Shown: positions 18,818-28,576, counted from the stretch's first letter. The stretch is DNA of 63,261 nucleotides from Actinomycetota bacterium (GCA_021324675.1 JAJPIR010000363.1:1-63261), one strand, 5' to 3'. The notes: a model not told the origin generated them from the letters alone. Numbers and translations: made by a program.

Positions 18818-18892
18818 CTAGCACTTCGGATGGGCTAGCACATCGGATGGGTTAGCACTTCGGATGGGCAAGCACTTCGGATGGGCTAGCAA
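18818..18892. repeat. Four tandem 17-bp repeats
   Basis: The unit CTAGCACTTCGGATGGG (18818-18834) is followed by three copies with one or two changes each (18835-18851, 18852-18868, 18869-18885) and a 7-base start of a fifth. The array lies just upstream of both divergent genes, TIGR03936 and the subtilisin. It could be a multi-site protein-binding element or a slipped-strand minisatellite. Confidence 0.9.
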
Positions 18893-18998
18893 CCCCCAGA
18901 TGCCACTCACGACCCCCACGCGTGCCGGGCGGCGGGACTCATTAAGGTCCACGGCGACCTTTTCGCGGGCGAACGCCCCGTCCACCCGGAGGTTACGG

Positions 18999-20444
18999 GT
19001 GTTGTTCCGCCTCTCGCGGGTTGCCGCGCTCGTCGCAACCGTGTTTGTGCTGGTGGTTCTGCCTTCGTCGGCAGTTGGCCATGCGTCGCAGTGCGCGTCG
19101 ACTGGCCGGCTGCTGCGGTATGTGGTGCTGTTCGATGCCGGGACGTCCGAGCAGTTCGCGCAGCAAGCGGTCGGCTCCGCGTGCGGCACCAGCATCGCCT
19201 ACTACCCCCAGATCGCAGTGGGCATCGCGATCTCCGCCGAGCCACGATTCGCCGCCCGGTTCGGAATGGCTCGCGCTTACAGCGCGCAAGCCGAGACCGT
19301 CGGCAACCCTGGGCGTGCCGAACTGAGCAGCCCGGCAGTGCCGTCCACGGCCGCCCGCCTACCGGCGGCGGCGCAACAGCTGGCTGCCGACCGGTCAGGC
19401 GAGCAGTGGGATATGGACATGATCCACGCACCACAAGCCAGGTCGATCAATCCCGGGCGCCGGGAAGTGCTAGTCGGGGTGCTGGACTCAGGAGTGGACT
19501 CGACCCATCCCGATCTCGCCGCCGCGGTTGATCCGGCTCGGTCTGCTGGCTGCCTGTCCGGCAAACCGGATCAATCCCCAGCAGCATGGAGTCCGAGTAC
19601 GTCCCCGCACGGCACCCATGTGGCCGGCATCATCGCAGCAGCTGACGACGGCCACGGCATCACCGGAGTAGCGCCCGGAGTCCGGTTGGCCTCGGTGAAA
19701 GTGGTGGATGACGACGGCTTCATCTATCCCGAGTACGCCGTCTGTGGCTTCATGTGGGCAGCGCGGGAACACATGCGCATCGCCAATAACAGTTATTCGC
19801 TGGACCCGTGGCTGTTGACCTGCTCCAACGTGCCTGGCCAGGCGGTGGCGTACGCGGCTGTGCAACGAGCGGTGGACTACGCCACTGCCCACGGAGTGCT
19901 CAGCGTCGCCGCTGCCGGTAACGAGGGGATGAACCTGGCCAACCCACGGCAAGACGTTCGCAGCCCCGACAATGTCCCCAACCCCCGACCCCGACCGGTG
20001 GATGGTCATTGCAGCGTGCTGCCCGCGGAGCTGCCCGGTGTAGTTGCTGTCTCAGCGGTAGGAGCACGGAGCATCAAGTCCGAGTACAGCTCCTACGGGC
20101 GGAACGTGATTGCCGTGACGGCTCCTGGTGGGGACCGCGCACAGCTCGCGGCACCAAATGCCGGCGGGTGCGTGCTGTCTGCGGTTCCCGGTGGGTATGG
20201 CTATGCGTGCGGTACCTCGATGGCCACACCGCATGTGTCCGGGGTGGCTGCCCTGCTCGCCTCCGCCCAGCCCGAGGCCAGCCCCCAAGAACTAGCAAGG
20301 TTGCTGCGCCAGCAAGCCGACCCCCTACCATGCCCGGGTCACCACGACGATCCGTCGGCGGCGTGCACCGGCGGCATCGACAACGGGTTCTACGGTGCCG
20401 GCCTGGTGGATGCGCTCAAAGCAGTCAACGCCCGGCAGGACTGA
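18999..20444 (+). CDS. Secreted S8 family serine peptidase (subtilisin-like)
   Basis: The 481-residue subtilase has its triad visible: Asp in GVLDSGVDSTHPDL, His in SPHGTHVAGI and Ser in ACGTSMATPHVSG. I chose the GTG at 18999 because GGAGG lies 6 bases before it and the product then opens with a clear signal peptide (hydrophobic core to PSSAVGHA). A longer reading from an ATG inside the tandem repeats would bury that signal. A prodomain of about 100 residues precedes the catalytic domain. Two insertions near the active site carry Cys pairs. No C-terminal anchor is seen, so it is probably released, unlike mycosins. It overlaps the converging TIGR03960 gene by 20 bases. Confidence 0.92.
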   Translation: MLFRLSRVAALVATVFVLVVLPSSAVGHASQCASTGRLLRYVVLFDAGTSEQFAQQAVGSACGTSIAYYPQIAVGIAISAEPRFAARFGMARAYSAQAETVGNPGRAELSSPAVPSTAARLPAAAQQLAADRSGEQWDMDMIHAPQARSINPGRREVLVGVLDSGVDSTHPDLAAAVDPARSAGCLSGKPDQSPAAWSPSTSPHGTHVAGIIAAADDGHGITGVAPGVRLASVKVVDDDGFIYPEYAVCGFMWAAREHMRIANNSYSLDPWLLTCSNVPGQAVAYAAVQRAVDYATAHGVLSVAAAGNEGMNLANPRQDVRSPDNVPNPRPRPVDGHCSVLPAELPGVVAVSAVGARSIKSEYSSYGRNVIAVTAPGGDRAQLAAPNAGGCVLSAVPGGYGYACGTSMATPHVSGVAALLASAQPEASPQELARLLRQQADPLPCPGHHDDPSAACTGGIDNGFYGAGLVDALKAVNARQD

Positions 20445-22353
20445 TCGGTAACAGTTGTCGGCCACTAGGTCCGACCTGGATGTCGGTGCCCATCGATGGG
20501 CAGACACCGCAGTCAAAGCACGGGGTCCACCGGCAGTCGTCCTGCTCACGGCCGCTGAGCGCGTCCTGCCAGTCGTCCCACAGCCAATCTTTGTCCAGCC
20601 CAGAGTCCAGGTGATCCCAGGGCAACACCTCGTCCCGGTCGCGTTCCCGGGTGGTGAACCACTCCAACGACACGCCTAGGGCGGCGAGTTCAGCGGCACA
20701 CGCCGTCACCCAGCGGTCGTAACTGAAGTGTTCGCTCCAGCCGTCGAACCGGCCCCCGTCGCGCCACACCCGCTCGATGACCCGACCGACCCGCCGGTCC
20801 CCGCGAGACAGCAGCCCCTCGATCAGCGCCGGTTTGCCGTCGTGGTAGCGCATACCCACGTTCCGGCCGATCCGGCGATCGCTGTTGATCTCTACGCGAA
20901 GCTTCCGCAGCCGGCTGTCTACGATATCGGGATCTTCTTGACCAGCCCATTGGAACGGCGTGTGCGGCTTGGGCACGAAAGCGCCGATCGAGATCGTGCA
21001 CCGGATGTCCTTGCTCCCGGTCACTTCCCGCCCGGCCCGGATCACCCGATGCGCCATGTGGGCGATCTGCAACACGTCGTCGTCGGTTTCGGTGGGCAGC
21101 CCGCACATGAAGTACAGCTTCACCTGCCGCCAGCCCGCGCCGAATGCGGTGGCGACGGTGCGGATGAGGTCCTCTTCGGACACCATCTTGTTGATCACGC
21201 GGCGGATCCGTTCGGAGCCGCCCTCAGGCGCGAACGTCAGCCCGGATCGACGACCGTTACGGGAGATTTCATTGGCGAGGTCGATGTTGAAGGCATCCAC
21301 CCGGGTTGACGGCAGGCTCAGCCCAGTCCCGGTGCCCTCGTAACGGTCAGCCAATCCCTTGGTGATCTCCCGGATCTCCGAGTGGTCCGCGCTGGACAGC
21401 GAAAGCAACCCTACTTCGCTGAACCCGCTGGCCTTGAGGCCTTGCTCCACCATCTCGCCGATGCCCTCGATCGACCGTTCCCGCACTGGACGGGTGATCA
21501 TCCCGGCCTGGCAGAACCGGCAACCGCGCGTGCAGCCCCGGAAGATCTCCACGCTCATCCGTTCGTGCACGATTTCGGCGATCGGCACCAGCGGCTGCTT
21601 GGGGTAAGGCCACTCGTCAAGGTCCATGGTCGTGCGTTTGGCCACCCGGTGGGCAACTCGCTCGGTATTACGCACGATCCCGGCGATCCGGCCGTCGGGC
21701 AGGTAACTGACGTCGTAGGCGCCCGGCAGGTAGACACCGTCAATTTCACCCAACCTGGTTAGCAGTTCGGTGCGCCCGCCCGGCTGTCCCTGCGCCTTCC
21801 ACTCGCGGACGGCGTCAGTGATCTCTAGCACGGCTTCTTCGCCATCGCCCAGTACTGCGGCGTCGATGAAGTCCGCGATCGGCTCGGGATTGAAGGCGGC
21901 ATGGCCCCCGGCGATGACGATCGGATGGCCATTGGTGCGCTGCGCCGCGTGCAGCGGGATCCCAGCTAGGTCCAATGCGGTGAGCAGGTTGGTGTAACCA
22001 AGTTCGGTGGCGAAGGACACCCCGAGTAAGTCGAACTCGCCCACTGGCCGGTGGGAATCCACGGTGAATTGCGGCACCCGATGTTCACGCATCAGCTTCT
22101 CGAGATCCGGCCACACCGCGTAGGTCCGTTCGGCCAGCACGTCGTGCTGCTCGTTGAGCACCTCGTACAGGATCATGATGCCCTGGTTGGGAAGCCCCAC
22201 CTCATAGGCATCCGGGTACATCAGCGCCCAGCGGATCGCTGCGGTGTCCCAGTCCTTCACCGTGGCATTGAGCTCGCCTCCGATGTACTGCACCGGCTTG
22301 GAGACCCGGGGCAGCAAGAGCTCAAGCTGCTCGAACACCGACGTGCCTGACAT
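20425..22353 (-). CDS. TIGR03960 B12-binding radical SAM protein
   Basis: The 642-residue protein has a B12-binding-like N-terminal region and a radical SAM core with FRGCTRGCRFCQAGM, the CxxxCxxC cluster motif. The C-terminus has FDCGVCPSMGTDIQVG with further Cys. The family co-occurs with TIGR03936 and rne; an RNA- or ribosome-linked modification is suspected but unproven. I prefer the ATG at 22353 (MSGTSVFEQLELLLPRV) to one 13 codons upstream because relatives begin there. Confidence 0.92.
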   Translation of the reverse strand: MSGTSVFEQLELLLPRVSKPVQYIGGELNATVKDWDTAAIRWALMYPDAYEVGLPNQGIMILYEVLNEQHDVLAERTYAVWPDLEKLMREHRVPQFTVDSHRPVGEFDLLGVSFATELGYTNLLTALDLAGIPLHAAQRTNGHPIVIAGGHAAFNPEPIADFIDAAVLGDGEEAVLEITDAVREWKAQGQPGGRTELLTRLGEIDGVYLPGAYDVSYLPDGRIAGIVRNTERVAHRVAKRTTMDLDEWPYPKQPLVPIAEIVHERMSVEIFRGCTRGCRFCQAGMITRPVRERSIEGIGEMVEQGLKASGFSEVGLLSLSSADHSEIREITKGLADRYEGTGTGLSLPSTRVDAFNIDLANEISRNGRRSGLTFAPEGGSERIRRVINKMVSEEDLIRTVATAFGAGWRQVKLYFMCGLPTETDDDVLQIAHMAHRVIRAGREVTGSKDIRCTISIGAFVPKPHTPFQWAGQEDPDIVDSRLRKLRVEINSDRRIGRNVGMRYHDGKPALIEGLLSRGDRRVGRVIERVWRDGGRFDGWSEHFSYDRWVTACAAELAALGVSLEWFTTRERDRDEVLPWDHLDSGLDKDWLWDDWQDALSGREQDDCRWTPCFDCGVCPSMGTDIQVGPSGRQLLPISPAGR

Positions 22354-22441
22354 ACCGCCCAGCGTAGTTGGCCGCTCTTCAAGTACCGCCAACCCGGCCC
22401 GGCAGCGCCTCTAACAGCTACCAACCTCGCCGATGCAGTGG

Positions 22442-23425
22442 TCAGGACGCTCGCCGGCGCAAGGTGCGTTGCACAATGGCAGCGACCTGGTCGGGGTCGC
22501 GCATCACGTCCCACCAGGTGAAGCGAAGCACCGTCCAACCCAGTTCCGGCAAACCATTCTGGCGCCAACGGTCGCGGAAGACGGCTTCGGGAAGTCCATG
22601 CGAGTCCATTCCATCGAACTCCAAGGCCACCTTCTCGCGTATATAAGCCCCATCGAGCCGAGCCACCAGGGTGCCATCTGGCGCCCGCAGTTCATGTTGC
22701 GGGATGGGTAACGGCACTCCCCGGTCCCGCAAGACCAAGCGGCCGGCCGTCTCCAAGATCGATTCCGCCATCCCGTCGGCCTCGTCCAGCCGGTCGCGGG
22801 CTGATACGCAGCCGGATCCGCCGCGCCAACGCTCGATCACGGCAAGGATGTCTGCCTTCGCGCAGAACCGTCGGCGTAGGGCGTCATCCAGCGCCCATAC
22901 CGCGCGCGTCCGTTCTAGGCTTGTCGCCAGATCGGCTAGCGTGCGCGCAACGGTCGTCACGGGTACACCATCGTGTGTCTCGACCTCCCCGCACCTGATC
23001 GATCGCGTATAGAAGCGCAGGTCAGGGCGATTGCGGCGGCGTTCGTCCCGCGTCACCGTCACATGCGCTATGCAGTGGTCCTCCGGTACCGCGATCTGAT
23101 GCACCCGTGCTGCCGTCTGGTGGCTGGGCACTGCATCAGGCACTCCTGAACTGATCAGCGCTGCCCTTGCGAGCACGAGCGGTACTGCCTCGATCCGTCG
23201 AGGCAAGTAGATTCCGCGCTGGATCCGCCGCAGTCGGCCGGACCGCAATGCCGTCAACACGTCATCAGGGTCGACTGCGGTGAGTGCCTTCTCACGCAGC
23301 AATAGGCCGTCGGGTTCCAGCAAGGACGTCCACCACTCATGCATGAGCGCCACCCTGGGCGCTCGGGGTCTCCGCGGCAACCGCGCATCGCCAAATCTGT
23401 GGATAGTCCCTACCCGTGTGGACAA
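22442..23425 (-). CDS. AbiEi-type antitoxin-domain / DUF559 (Vsr-like fold) protein
   Basis: The 327-residue protein has an N-terminal winged-helix AbiEi_4-like part (about 30-200; LRSGRLRRIQRGIYLPRR, THDGVPVTTVARTLADLA). It joins a C-terminal DUF559 region (about 255-325) with ARLDGAYIREKVALEFDG and RDRWRQNGLPELGWTVLRFT, resembling the very-short-patch-repair nuclease fold. The pattern is widespread in actinobacteria and is often annotated as a type IV toxin-antitoxin antitoxin. No AbiEii toxin gene is adjacent, so it is an orphan. Whether the C-terminus cuts DNA is not known. Confidence 0.75.
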   Translation of the reverse strand: MSTRVGTIHRFGDARLPRRPRAPRVALMHEWWTSLLEPDGLLLREKALTAVDPDDVLTALRSGRLRRIQRGIYLPRRIEAVPLVLARAALISSGVPDAVPSHQTAARVHQIAVPEDHCIAHVTVTRDERRRNRPDLRFYTRSIRCGEVETHDGVPVTTVARTLADLATSLERTRAVWALDDALRRRFCAKADILAVIERWRGGSGCVSARDRLDEADGMAESILETAGRLVLRDRGVPLPIPQHELRAPDGTLVARLDGAYIREKVALEFDGMDSHGLPEAVFRDRWRQNGLPELGWTVLRFTWWDVMRDPDQVAAIVQRTLRRRAS

Positions 23426-23501
23426 CAGGGCACAGTAAGCGTCCAGGTTGGCGGCAGTGAGGAGCGCCGCAACGCCGGGTTGGTGGTACTTGAAGAGCGA
23501 C

Positions 23502-24347
23502 CTACCGGAGAAGGAGGGTCGTCAGGCGGCGGGAAGCCACCATGAAGCCCACCGTGGCCATGACCACGAAGTAGGTCACGTGCCCAAGCGCGGACCAGCC
23601 GGCGACTCCGGTGGTGAGACTGCGTATCAGGGATACCGCGTGGTAGAGCGGGAACGCTTGTACCAGCCACTGCACCGCCGACGGATACACCGACAAAGGA
23701 AAGAAGGTCGCGGAGAACAAGAACATCGGCACGACGGCGAGCTGCACCAGGTCGAAGTCCTGCCAGGAGCGCATGAACGAGGTCGCCGCGATCCCGATCG
23801 AAGCGAATGCGGACGCCACGAAAAGCGCTGCGGGTAATGCCAGCAATGCCCACGGCGACGAGATCAGCCCAATGGTGAGCATGACACCGAGAAAGCCTGC
23901 CGAGTACATGCCGCCGCGAAGCAACGCCCAGCCGATCTCGCCGAGTGCGATATCCACCGGTCCTAGTGGAGTTGCCAGCATCGCGTCATAAAGTTTGGCG
24001 TACTTCAGCTTGATGAAGAAACTGAATGTCGAGTCGTATATCGCGCCGTTCATCGCTGACGTGGCCAGCAGCCCCGGCGCGATGAACGCCGCATAGCTCA
24101 GTTGTTGCCCAGATGGTCCAGAGACGGTACCGACGAGGCTGCCCAGCCCCTGTCCCATCGCTATGAGATAGAACAACGGCTCGAAAAATCCCGACACGAT
24201 GGCCAACCAGACGCTTCGGGACGCCAGTGCCGAACGCATGACCAGCATCCGGGCGCGGCCAGCGTACAGACCTGGCGGTAACACTCGCACCAGCAGCCCT
24301 GCCCGGCGGGCGTCGAACTCCCGGGACAGTTCCCGCAGTGCACTCAC
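23502..24347 (-). CDS. ABC-2 type transporter permease (second subunit)
   Basis: The 281-residue membrane protein has six predicted helices and the ABC-2 permease pattern (FSATFFPLSVYPSAVQWLVQ). It is of the drug/NodJ type. It overlaps the upstream permease by four bases and ends a three-gene operon (ATPase, permease, permease), so a heterodimeric exporter is likely. The substrate is not indicated; DrrAB-like drug or lipid export is the usual annotation. Confidence 0.88.
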   Translation of the reverse strand: MSALRELSREFDARRAGLLVRVLPPGLYAGRARMLVMRSALASRSVWLAIVSGFFEPLFYLIAMGQGLGSLVGTVSGPSGQQLSYAAFIAPGLLATSAMNGAIYDSTFSFFIKLKYAKLYDAMLATPLGPVDIALGEIGWALLRGGMYSAGFLGVMLTIGLISSPWALLALPAALFVASAFASIGIAATSFMRSWQDFDLVQLAVVPMFLFSATFFPLSVYPSAVQWLVQAFPLYHAVSLIRSLTTGVAGWSALGHVTYFVVMATVGFMVASRRLTTLLLR

Positions 24348-25174
24348 CGCGTCAACCTGACGCCAAATTGCCAGCGGGTCAGCTGCACGCCGACCATCAG
24401 CAACACCACCAGGTAGCCGAGATGGCTCGCTGCCGCCACTGGCTGCAACGTACCTAGCACGGCGCCACGAGCCAGCTCAGTGCCATGCCACAACGGGCTA
24501 ATCCAGGCCAGTGGCTGGACCACCCTGGGTAGCTGGGAGATCGGAAAGAAGGTCCCGGAGAACAGCGTCATGGGCAGCACAACAAACCGGAAGATGGCTG
24601 TGAATGCACCGCCTTCCTGCTCTTGAGCCGCGGAGAAAGCCACCAGCGGAGCACTGAACGCCATGCCGCACAACACGGCGAACCCCCATGCGGCAAGCAC
24701 ACCAGGCCCGCGAACCACACCGAACAACATGATCACCAGCAGGTAGGCGCCACCAGACATGATCAGCCGCAGCGCGATCCACGTCAGCTGCCCAACGGCT
24801 AACTGCCCGGGGGTAATCGGAGTCGCCGTGATGCCCTCGTAGGTACGCCGCCACTTAAACGACGACAGGATCGGGTAGCTCGACTCGAATGCCGCCGTCT
24901 GGACCGCGCTGACCGCAAGCAGCGCAGGTGCGAGGTACACGAGGTAAGGCACACCGCCGGTCGCTTGTGCCGCCCGAGTGCTGGTGGCGATCAGGCTACC
25001 GAAGCCGATGCCGAAAGCCACCAACATCAGCAGCGGCTGCAACACACTGGAGACGACCGTGGCCCGCCAGTTGCGGCTATACCAGGTCCACAGCCCCTCC
25101 ACGACTCGGAACACGGCTGCCCACCCAGCCAGCACGGGCTTTCGGTCAGGAAGCATCATCGATTCGCCAGTCAT
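24344..25174 (-). CDS. ABC-2 type transporter permease (first subunit)
   Basis: The 276-residue protein has six helices and the ABC-2 signature FSGTFFPISQLPRVVQPLAW, close to the other permease (FSATFFPLSVYP), so the two are ancient paralogues. Its ATG overlaps the ATPase stop (ATGA) and its stop overlaps the next permease, which keeps subunit ratios coupled. The N-terminus resembles NodJ-like exporters. Confidence 0.88.
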   Translation of the reverse strand: MTGESMMLPDRKPVLAGWAAVFRVVEGLWTWYSRNWRATVVSSVLQPLLMLVAFGIGFGSLIATSTRAAQATGGVPYLVYLAPALLAVSAVQTAAFESSYPILSSFKWRRTYEGITATPITPGQLAVGQLTWIALRLIMSGGAYLLVIMLFGVVRGPGVLAAWGFAVLCGMAFSAPLVAFSAAQEQEGGAFTAIFRFVVLPMTLFSGTFFPISQLPRVVQPLAWISPLWHGTELARGAVLGTLQPVAAASHLGYLVVLLMVGVQLTRWQFGVRLTR

Positions 25175-26100
25175 CAGTGCACCAGTGATCGGCCAGTGAG
25201 CCGCAGGAATACATCCTCCAGAGTGGATCGCCGGACCAGAGTGGATGTTGGCTGGACTCCGCGCCGGTGTGCTGCGGCCAGCACTGCCTCACCATCAGCC
25301 GCGTACAGCAGCAGCCGATCAGGAAGCTGCTCCACCCGGTCGGCCAGGTCCCTCAACGTCTCCGGCCAGCTTGCCTCAGCACCTGGCGGAAACCGCAACT
25401 CAAGCACCTCACGCGTGGAATAACGGGTGATCAGCTCCTGCGGCGAGCCCTCCGCGACGATCAGCCCACCGTCCATCACGACCAGTCGGTCGCAAAGCTG
25501 CTCGGCCTCATCCATGTAGTGGGTAGTGATGATCAGTGTGGCGCCGTGTTGCTTGAGCCGGAACAGCCGGTCCCAAAGCAGATGACGAGCTTGCGGATCC
25601 AGCCCTGTGGTCGGCTCGTCGAGCAGCATCAGCTCTGGATCGTTGACCAGCGACCGGGCGATGGTAAGCCGTCGTTTCATGCCACCGGACAACTGCTCAA
25701 CCGGGTCGTCAGCCCGGTCGGTGAGTTGCACAAAGTCGAGTAGTTCGGTGGCTTTGACCCGGACCGCAGCCCGGGACATGCCGAAGTAGCGGCCGTAGAC
25801 ATGCAGGTTGTCCCGTACCGAAAGCTCGACGTCAAGGTTGTCTTGCTGGGGCACCACCCCCAGGCGAGCCCGGATCTGCGGACCGTCAACATCCGGGTCC
25901 ATTCCCAGGACCTGCAGCTCACCGTCACTACGCGGGGACACGCAGGCGATCATGCGCATGGTGGAGGACTTGCCCGCGCCGTTAGGCCCAAGGAAGCCGA
26001 ACACCTCGCCCGCCCGGACATCGATGTCGATGCCTCGGACCGCCTCGAACTCGCCGAAGCGCTTGCGGAGCCCGCGGGCTTGCACGAGGGAGTCGGACAC
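25174..26100 (-). CDS. ABC transporter ATP-binding protein (DrrA/NodI-like)
   Basis: The 308-residue ATPase has Walker A GPNGAGKSS, signature LSGGMKRR, Walker B ELMLLDEPT, an H-loop TTHYMDEAE and a roughly 80-residue C-terminal domain typical of drug exporters. I start it at GTG 26100 (VSDSLVQARGLRKRF), just before the core; the frame stays open 85 codons further but that stretch looks non-coding. It powers the two permeases downstream. Confidence 0.92.
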   Translation of the reverse strand: MSDSLVQARGLRKRFGEFEAVRGIDIDVRAGEVFGFLGPNGAGKSSTMRMIACVSPRSDGELQVLGMDPDVDGPQIRARLGVVPQQDNLDVELSVRDNLHVYGRYFGMSRAAVRVKATELLDFVQLTDRADDPVEQLSGGMKRRLTIARSLVNDPELMLLDEPTTGLDPQARHLLWDRLFRLKQHGATLIITTHYMDEAEQLCDRLVVMDGGLIVAEGSPQELITRYSTREVLELRFPPGAEASWPETLRDLADRVEQLPDRLLLYAADGEAVLAAAHRRGVQPTSTLVRRSTLEDVFLRLTGRSLVH

Positions 26101-26176
26101 GATTTCCGACGCTACCTGGCGCCTCCGACAATCCCTGCGCGTTTTACGAACGGTTGCCGGTGCTACAGCATCGCTA

Positions 26177-26587
26177 CTACAGCTCAGGGAACCACAGCGC
26201 GATTTCCCGCTTGGCGGAGTCGACCGAATCTGATCCGTGCACCAGGTTCGACTGGGTCTCCAGCGCGAAGTCACCCCGTATTGAACCCGGGACAGCTTTG
26301 TCCACCGGATCCGTTCCACCGGCCAGCTGCCGGAACGCTGCCACCGCCCGCTCACCCTCCACCACAGCGGCCACCACCGGAGCAGAGGTGATGAACTCCA
26401 GCAGTGAGCCGAAGAAAGGCTTGTCAGCGTGCTCGGCGTAATGCTGCTCGGCCAGCTCGCGGCCGACCATGCGCAGTTCCAAGGCGACCAGCGTGAGGCC
26501 CTTGCGTTCGATCCTGGAGATCACTTCACCGACCAGACCACGGCTGACACCGTCGGGCTTGACCAGGACCAGCGTGCGCTCACTCAC
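26177..26587 (-). CDS. ndk: Nucleoside diphosphate kinase
   Basis: The 136-residue enzyme begins [20 protein letters not shown] and has the active-site histidine in NLVHGSDS. It passes a gamma-phosphate between nucleoside di- and triphosphates through phosphohistidine. It lies downstream of folC and the DUF4233 gene, the usual actinobacterial order. Confidence 0.97.
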   Translation of the reverse strand: MSERTLVLVKPDGVSRGLVGEVISRIERKGLTLVALELRMVGRELAEQHYAEHADKPFFGSLLEFITSAPVVAAVVEGERAVAAFRQLAGGTDPVDKAVPGSIRGDFALETQSNLVHGSDSVDSAKREIALWFPEL

Positions 26588-26699
26588 GGCGGCTCGTTTC
26601 TCCTCAGGGCGACAGCAGGGATTGCGACGCCGAGGAGCTTAGCGACCGGGGACCGACGCGGGCCCGCTGGTGGCCAGGCGCGCGGTTTTACTGCCCCTG

Positions 26700-27062
26700 C
26701 TAGTGCGTGCTCGAAACCCGTCGGGACACTGCCGAGCGGACATAGAGCAGGTAGCCCCACACCATGACGAACAGCAACCCCAGGCCACCCAGTGCGGGGT
26801 GAGCAAACCAGCCAGCAACCATGGCCAACTGCAGCGCGAGGGCCAGTCCCAGGCCCCACGGGCGCCGTTGCACACATGCCGCAACGACCATCGCGAGCGC
26901 CAGTCCGGCGGTGTACCAGCCAGCTGGCCCGCCTAGCCCGCTGCCGAGCCGGCCGACGACAAGGAGGGCGAGCCCGACCACGATCGCCTCCATCACCAGC
27001 ACGCCAGCGAAGATGCCGCGCAACCCGCGCCATGGATCACGCTGAACCGGCTGGTCAGTCAC
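26700..27062 (-). CDS. DUF4233 family small membrane protein
   Basis: The 120-residue protein has four predicted helices and the DUF4233 opening (DPWRGLRGIFAGVLVMEAIV). It is found almost only between folC and ndk in actinobacteria, and its function is unknown. It overlaps the folC stop by four bases. Confidence 0.85.
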   Translation of the reverse strand: MTDQPVQRDPWRGLRGIFAGVLVMEAIVVGLALLVVGRLGSGLGGPAGWYTAGLALAMVVAACVQRRPWGLGLALALQLAMVAGWFAHPALGGLGLLFVMVWGYLLYVRSAVSRRVSSTH

Positions 27063-28441
27063 TGCGGATCAAGACCGAACAGCGTGCGCGCCCGGCCGAC
27101 CATCGCCACCGAGCCGGTAATGACGACACCGGCTCCAGATACCTGATCGGAATCCGCATCGGCGTCCGTAGCCAACGCGATGGCCTCGTCGATCGCGTCC
27201 GGCAACTTGGGCTGGGTCACCACCCGCGAGTCATCGAATACTTCGCGGGCAGCCGCAGCGAGGTCACCGACGTCCATCGCGCGCGGCGAGCCAACGCTGG
27301 TTAGCACGACGTCGTCCACTACTGGTTCCAGTTCAGCCAGAATGCCGCCCGCGTCCTTGTCATGCATCACTCCCATCACCGCGACCAATCTGCGAAAGGC
27401 GAACTCTTCGCGCAACGCGAGCGCCAACGCGCGAGCGCCGTGTGGGTTGTGCGCAGCGTCGAGGAACACCGAGGGCGCGGTACGGACCCGCTCGAGCCGC
27501 CCGGGGACAGACACCGTGGCGAAGGCGTCACGTACCACCTCAACGTCCAGACTGCGGTGGCCACCCGCGCCGAAGAATGCCTCGGCAGCGGCCAACGCCA
27601 GCGCCGCGTTGCGAGCTTGGTGCACGCCGTGCAGAGAAAGGAAGATCTCGCTGTACACACCGCCGAAGCCTTGCAGCTTCAGCTGCTGTCCGCCCACGGC
27701 GATGTCGCGCTGCAGTACACCGAACTCGACGCCGTCCCGTGCCAGGGTCGCCTCAACCTCGGCGCTGCGGGCAGCGATTATCTCGGCAACTTCCGGTAGC
27801 TGAGGTGCAAGCACCGCGACCGAACCGGGCTTGATAATCCCTGCTTTCTCTGCCGCGATTCCCGCGATGTCGCTACCTAGGTAGTTGACGTGGTCCACCG
27901 CGATAGGCGTGATCGCGGCTACGGCCGCGTCGGCGACATTGGTGGCATCCCAGCTGCCGCCCATACCGACCTCGACAACCGCGACATCCACCGGTGCGTC
28001 GGCAAAGGCAGCGAACGCCATCCCGGTCATTACCTCGAATTTGCTCATGGGCACCGTGGAGCGAGCATCGACCATCCCCACGTACGGCTTGATGTCGTGA
28101 TAGGCCTCGACGTAGCGCTCTGGGCTGATCGGCGCCCCATCCACGGCGATCCGCTCAGTGGGCTGCTGCAGGTGCGGGCTGGTGTAACGGCCGACCCGAA
28201 GACCCACCCGGGATAGCAGGGCATCGAGCATCCGAGCGACCGAGGTCTTGCCGTTCGTGCCGGCGATATGCAGCACCGGGTAACCGCTCTGCGGCGAGCC
28301 AAGCAGATCGACGAGCGCTGCGATCCGGGTCAGTGACGGCTCGATCTGGCTTTCGGGCCAACGCCGGTTCAGGTCAGCCTCTACTGCCCGAAGTCCGGCC
28401 AGCGCGGCATTCTCGTGACGAACCGACGGCTGAGTCATCAC
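27059..28441 (-). CDS. folC: Folylpolyglutamate synthase / dihydrofolate synthase
   Basis: The 460-residue Mur-ligase-type enzyme has the P-loop HIAGTNGKTSVARML, VGMGGSWDATN and DAAHNPHGA. It adds glutamate to folates and may also make dihydrofolate from dihydropteroate. The gene order folC-DUF4233-ndk is conserved. Confidence 0.94.
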   Translation of the reverse strand: MMTQPSVRHENAALAGLRAVEADLNRRWPESQIEPSLTRIAALVDLLGSPQSGYPVLHIAGTNGKTSVARMLDALLSRVGLRVGRYTSPHLQQPTERIAVDGAPISPERYVEAYHDIKPYVGMVDARSTVPMSKFEVMTGMAFAAFADAPVDVAVVEVGMGGSWDATNVADAAVAAITPIAVDHVNYLGSDIAGIAAEKAGIIKPGSVAVLAPQLPEVAEIIAARSAEVEATLARDGVEFGVLQRDIAVGGQQLKLQGFGGVYSEIFLSLHGVHQARNAALALAAAEAFFGAGGHRSLDVEVVRDAFATVSVPGRLERVRTAPSVFLDAAHNPHGARALALALREEFAFRRLVAVMGVMHDKDAGGILAELEPVVDDVVLTSVGSPRAMDVGDLAAAAREVFDDSRVVTQPKLPDAIDEAIALATDADADSDQVSGAGVVITGSVAMVGRARTLFGLDPQ

Positions 28442-28576
28442 CTACCACACTAGAGGGCCTGCTCGCCCTGCTTCCGTCGGACAACCCGGATCCCGGCGGG
28501 CGCGCGCAGGTTGGTAGCGGTTAGCAGCGGCGACGCATGGGGTTGGCCGTAGTTGAAGAGCTCCCAACCGAGGCGA

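Noticed and set aside
18818-18892. Possible CRISPR array
   Set aside because: The 17-bp units are directly adjacent with no spacers, and no cas genes are present.
22488-22499. Near copy (11 of 12) of the attachment-site 12-mer
   Set aside because: It lies inside a coding gene, codes an ordinary stretch, and has no tRNA-like or terminator context, so it is a chance match.
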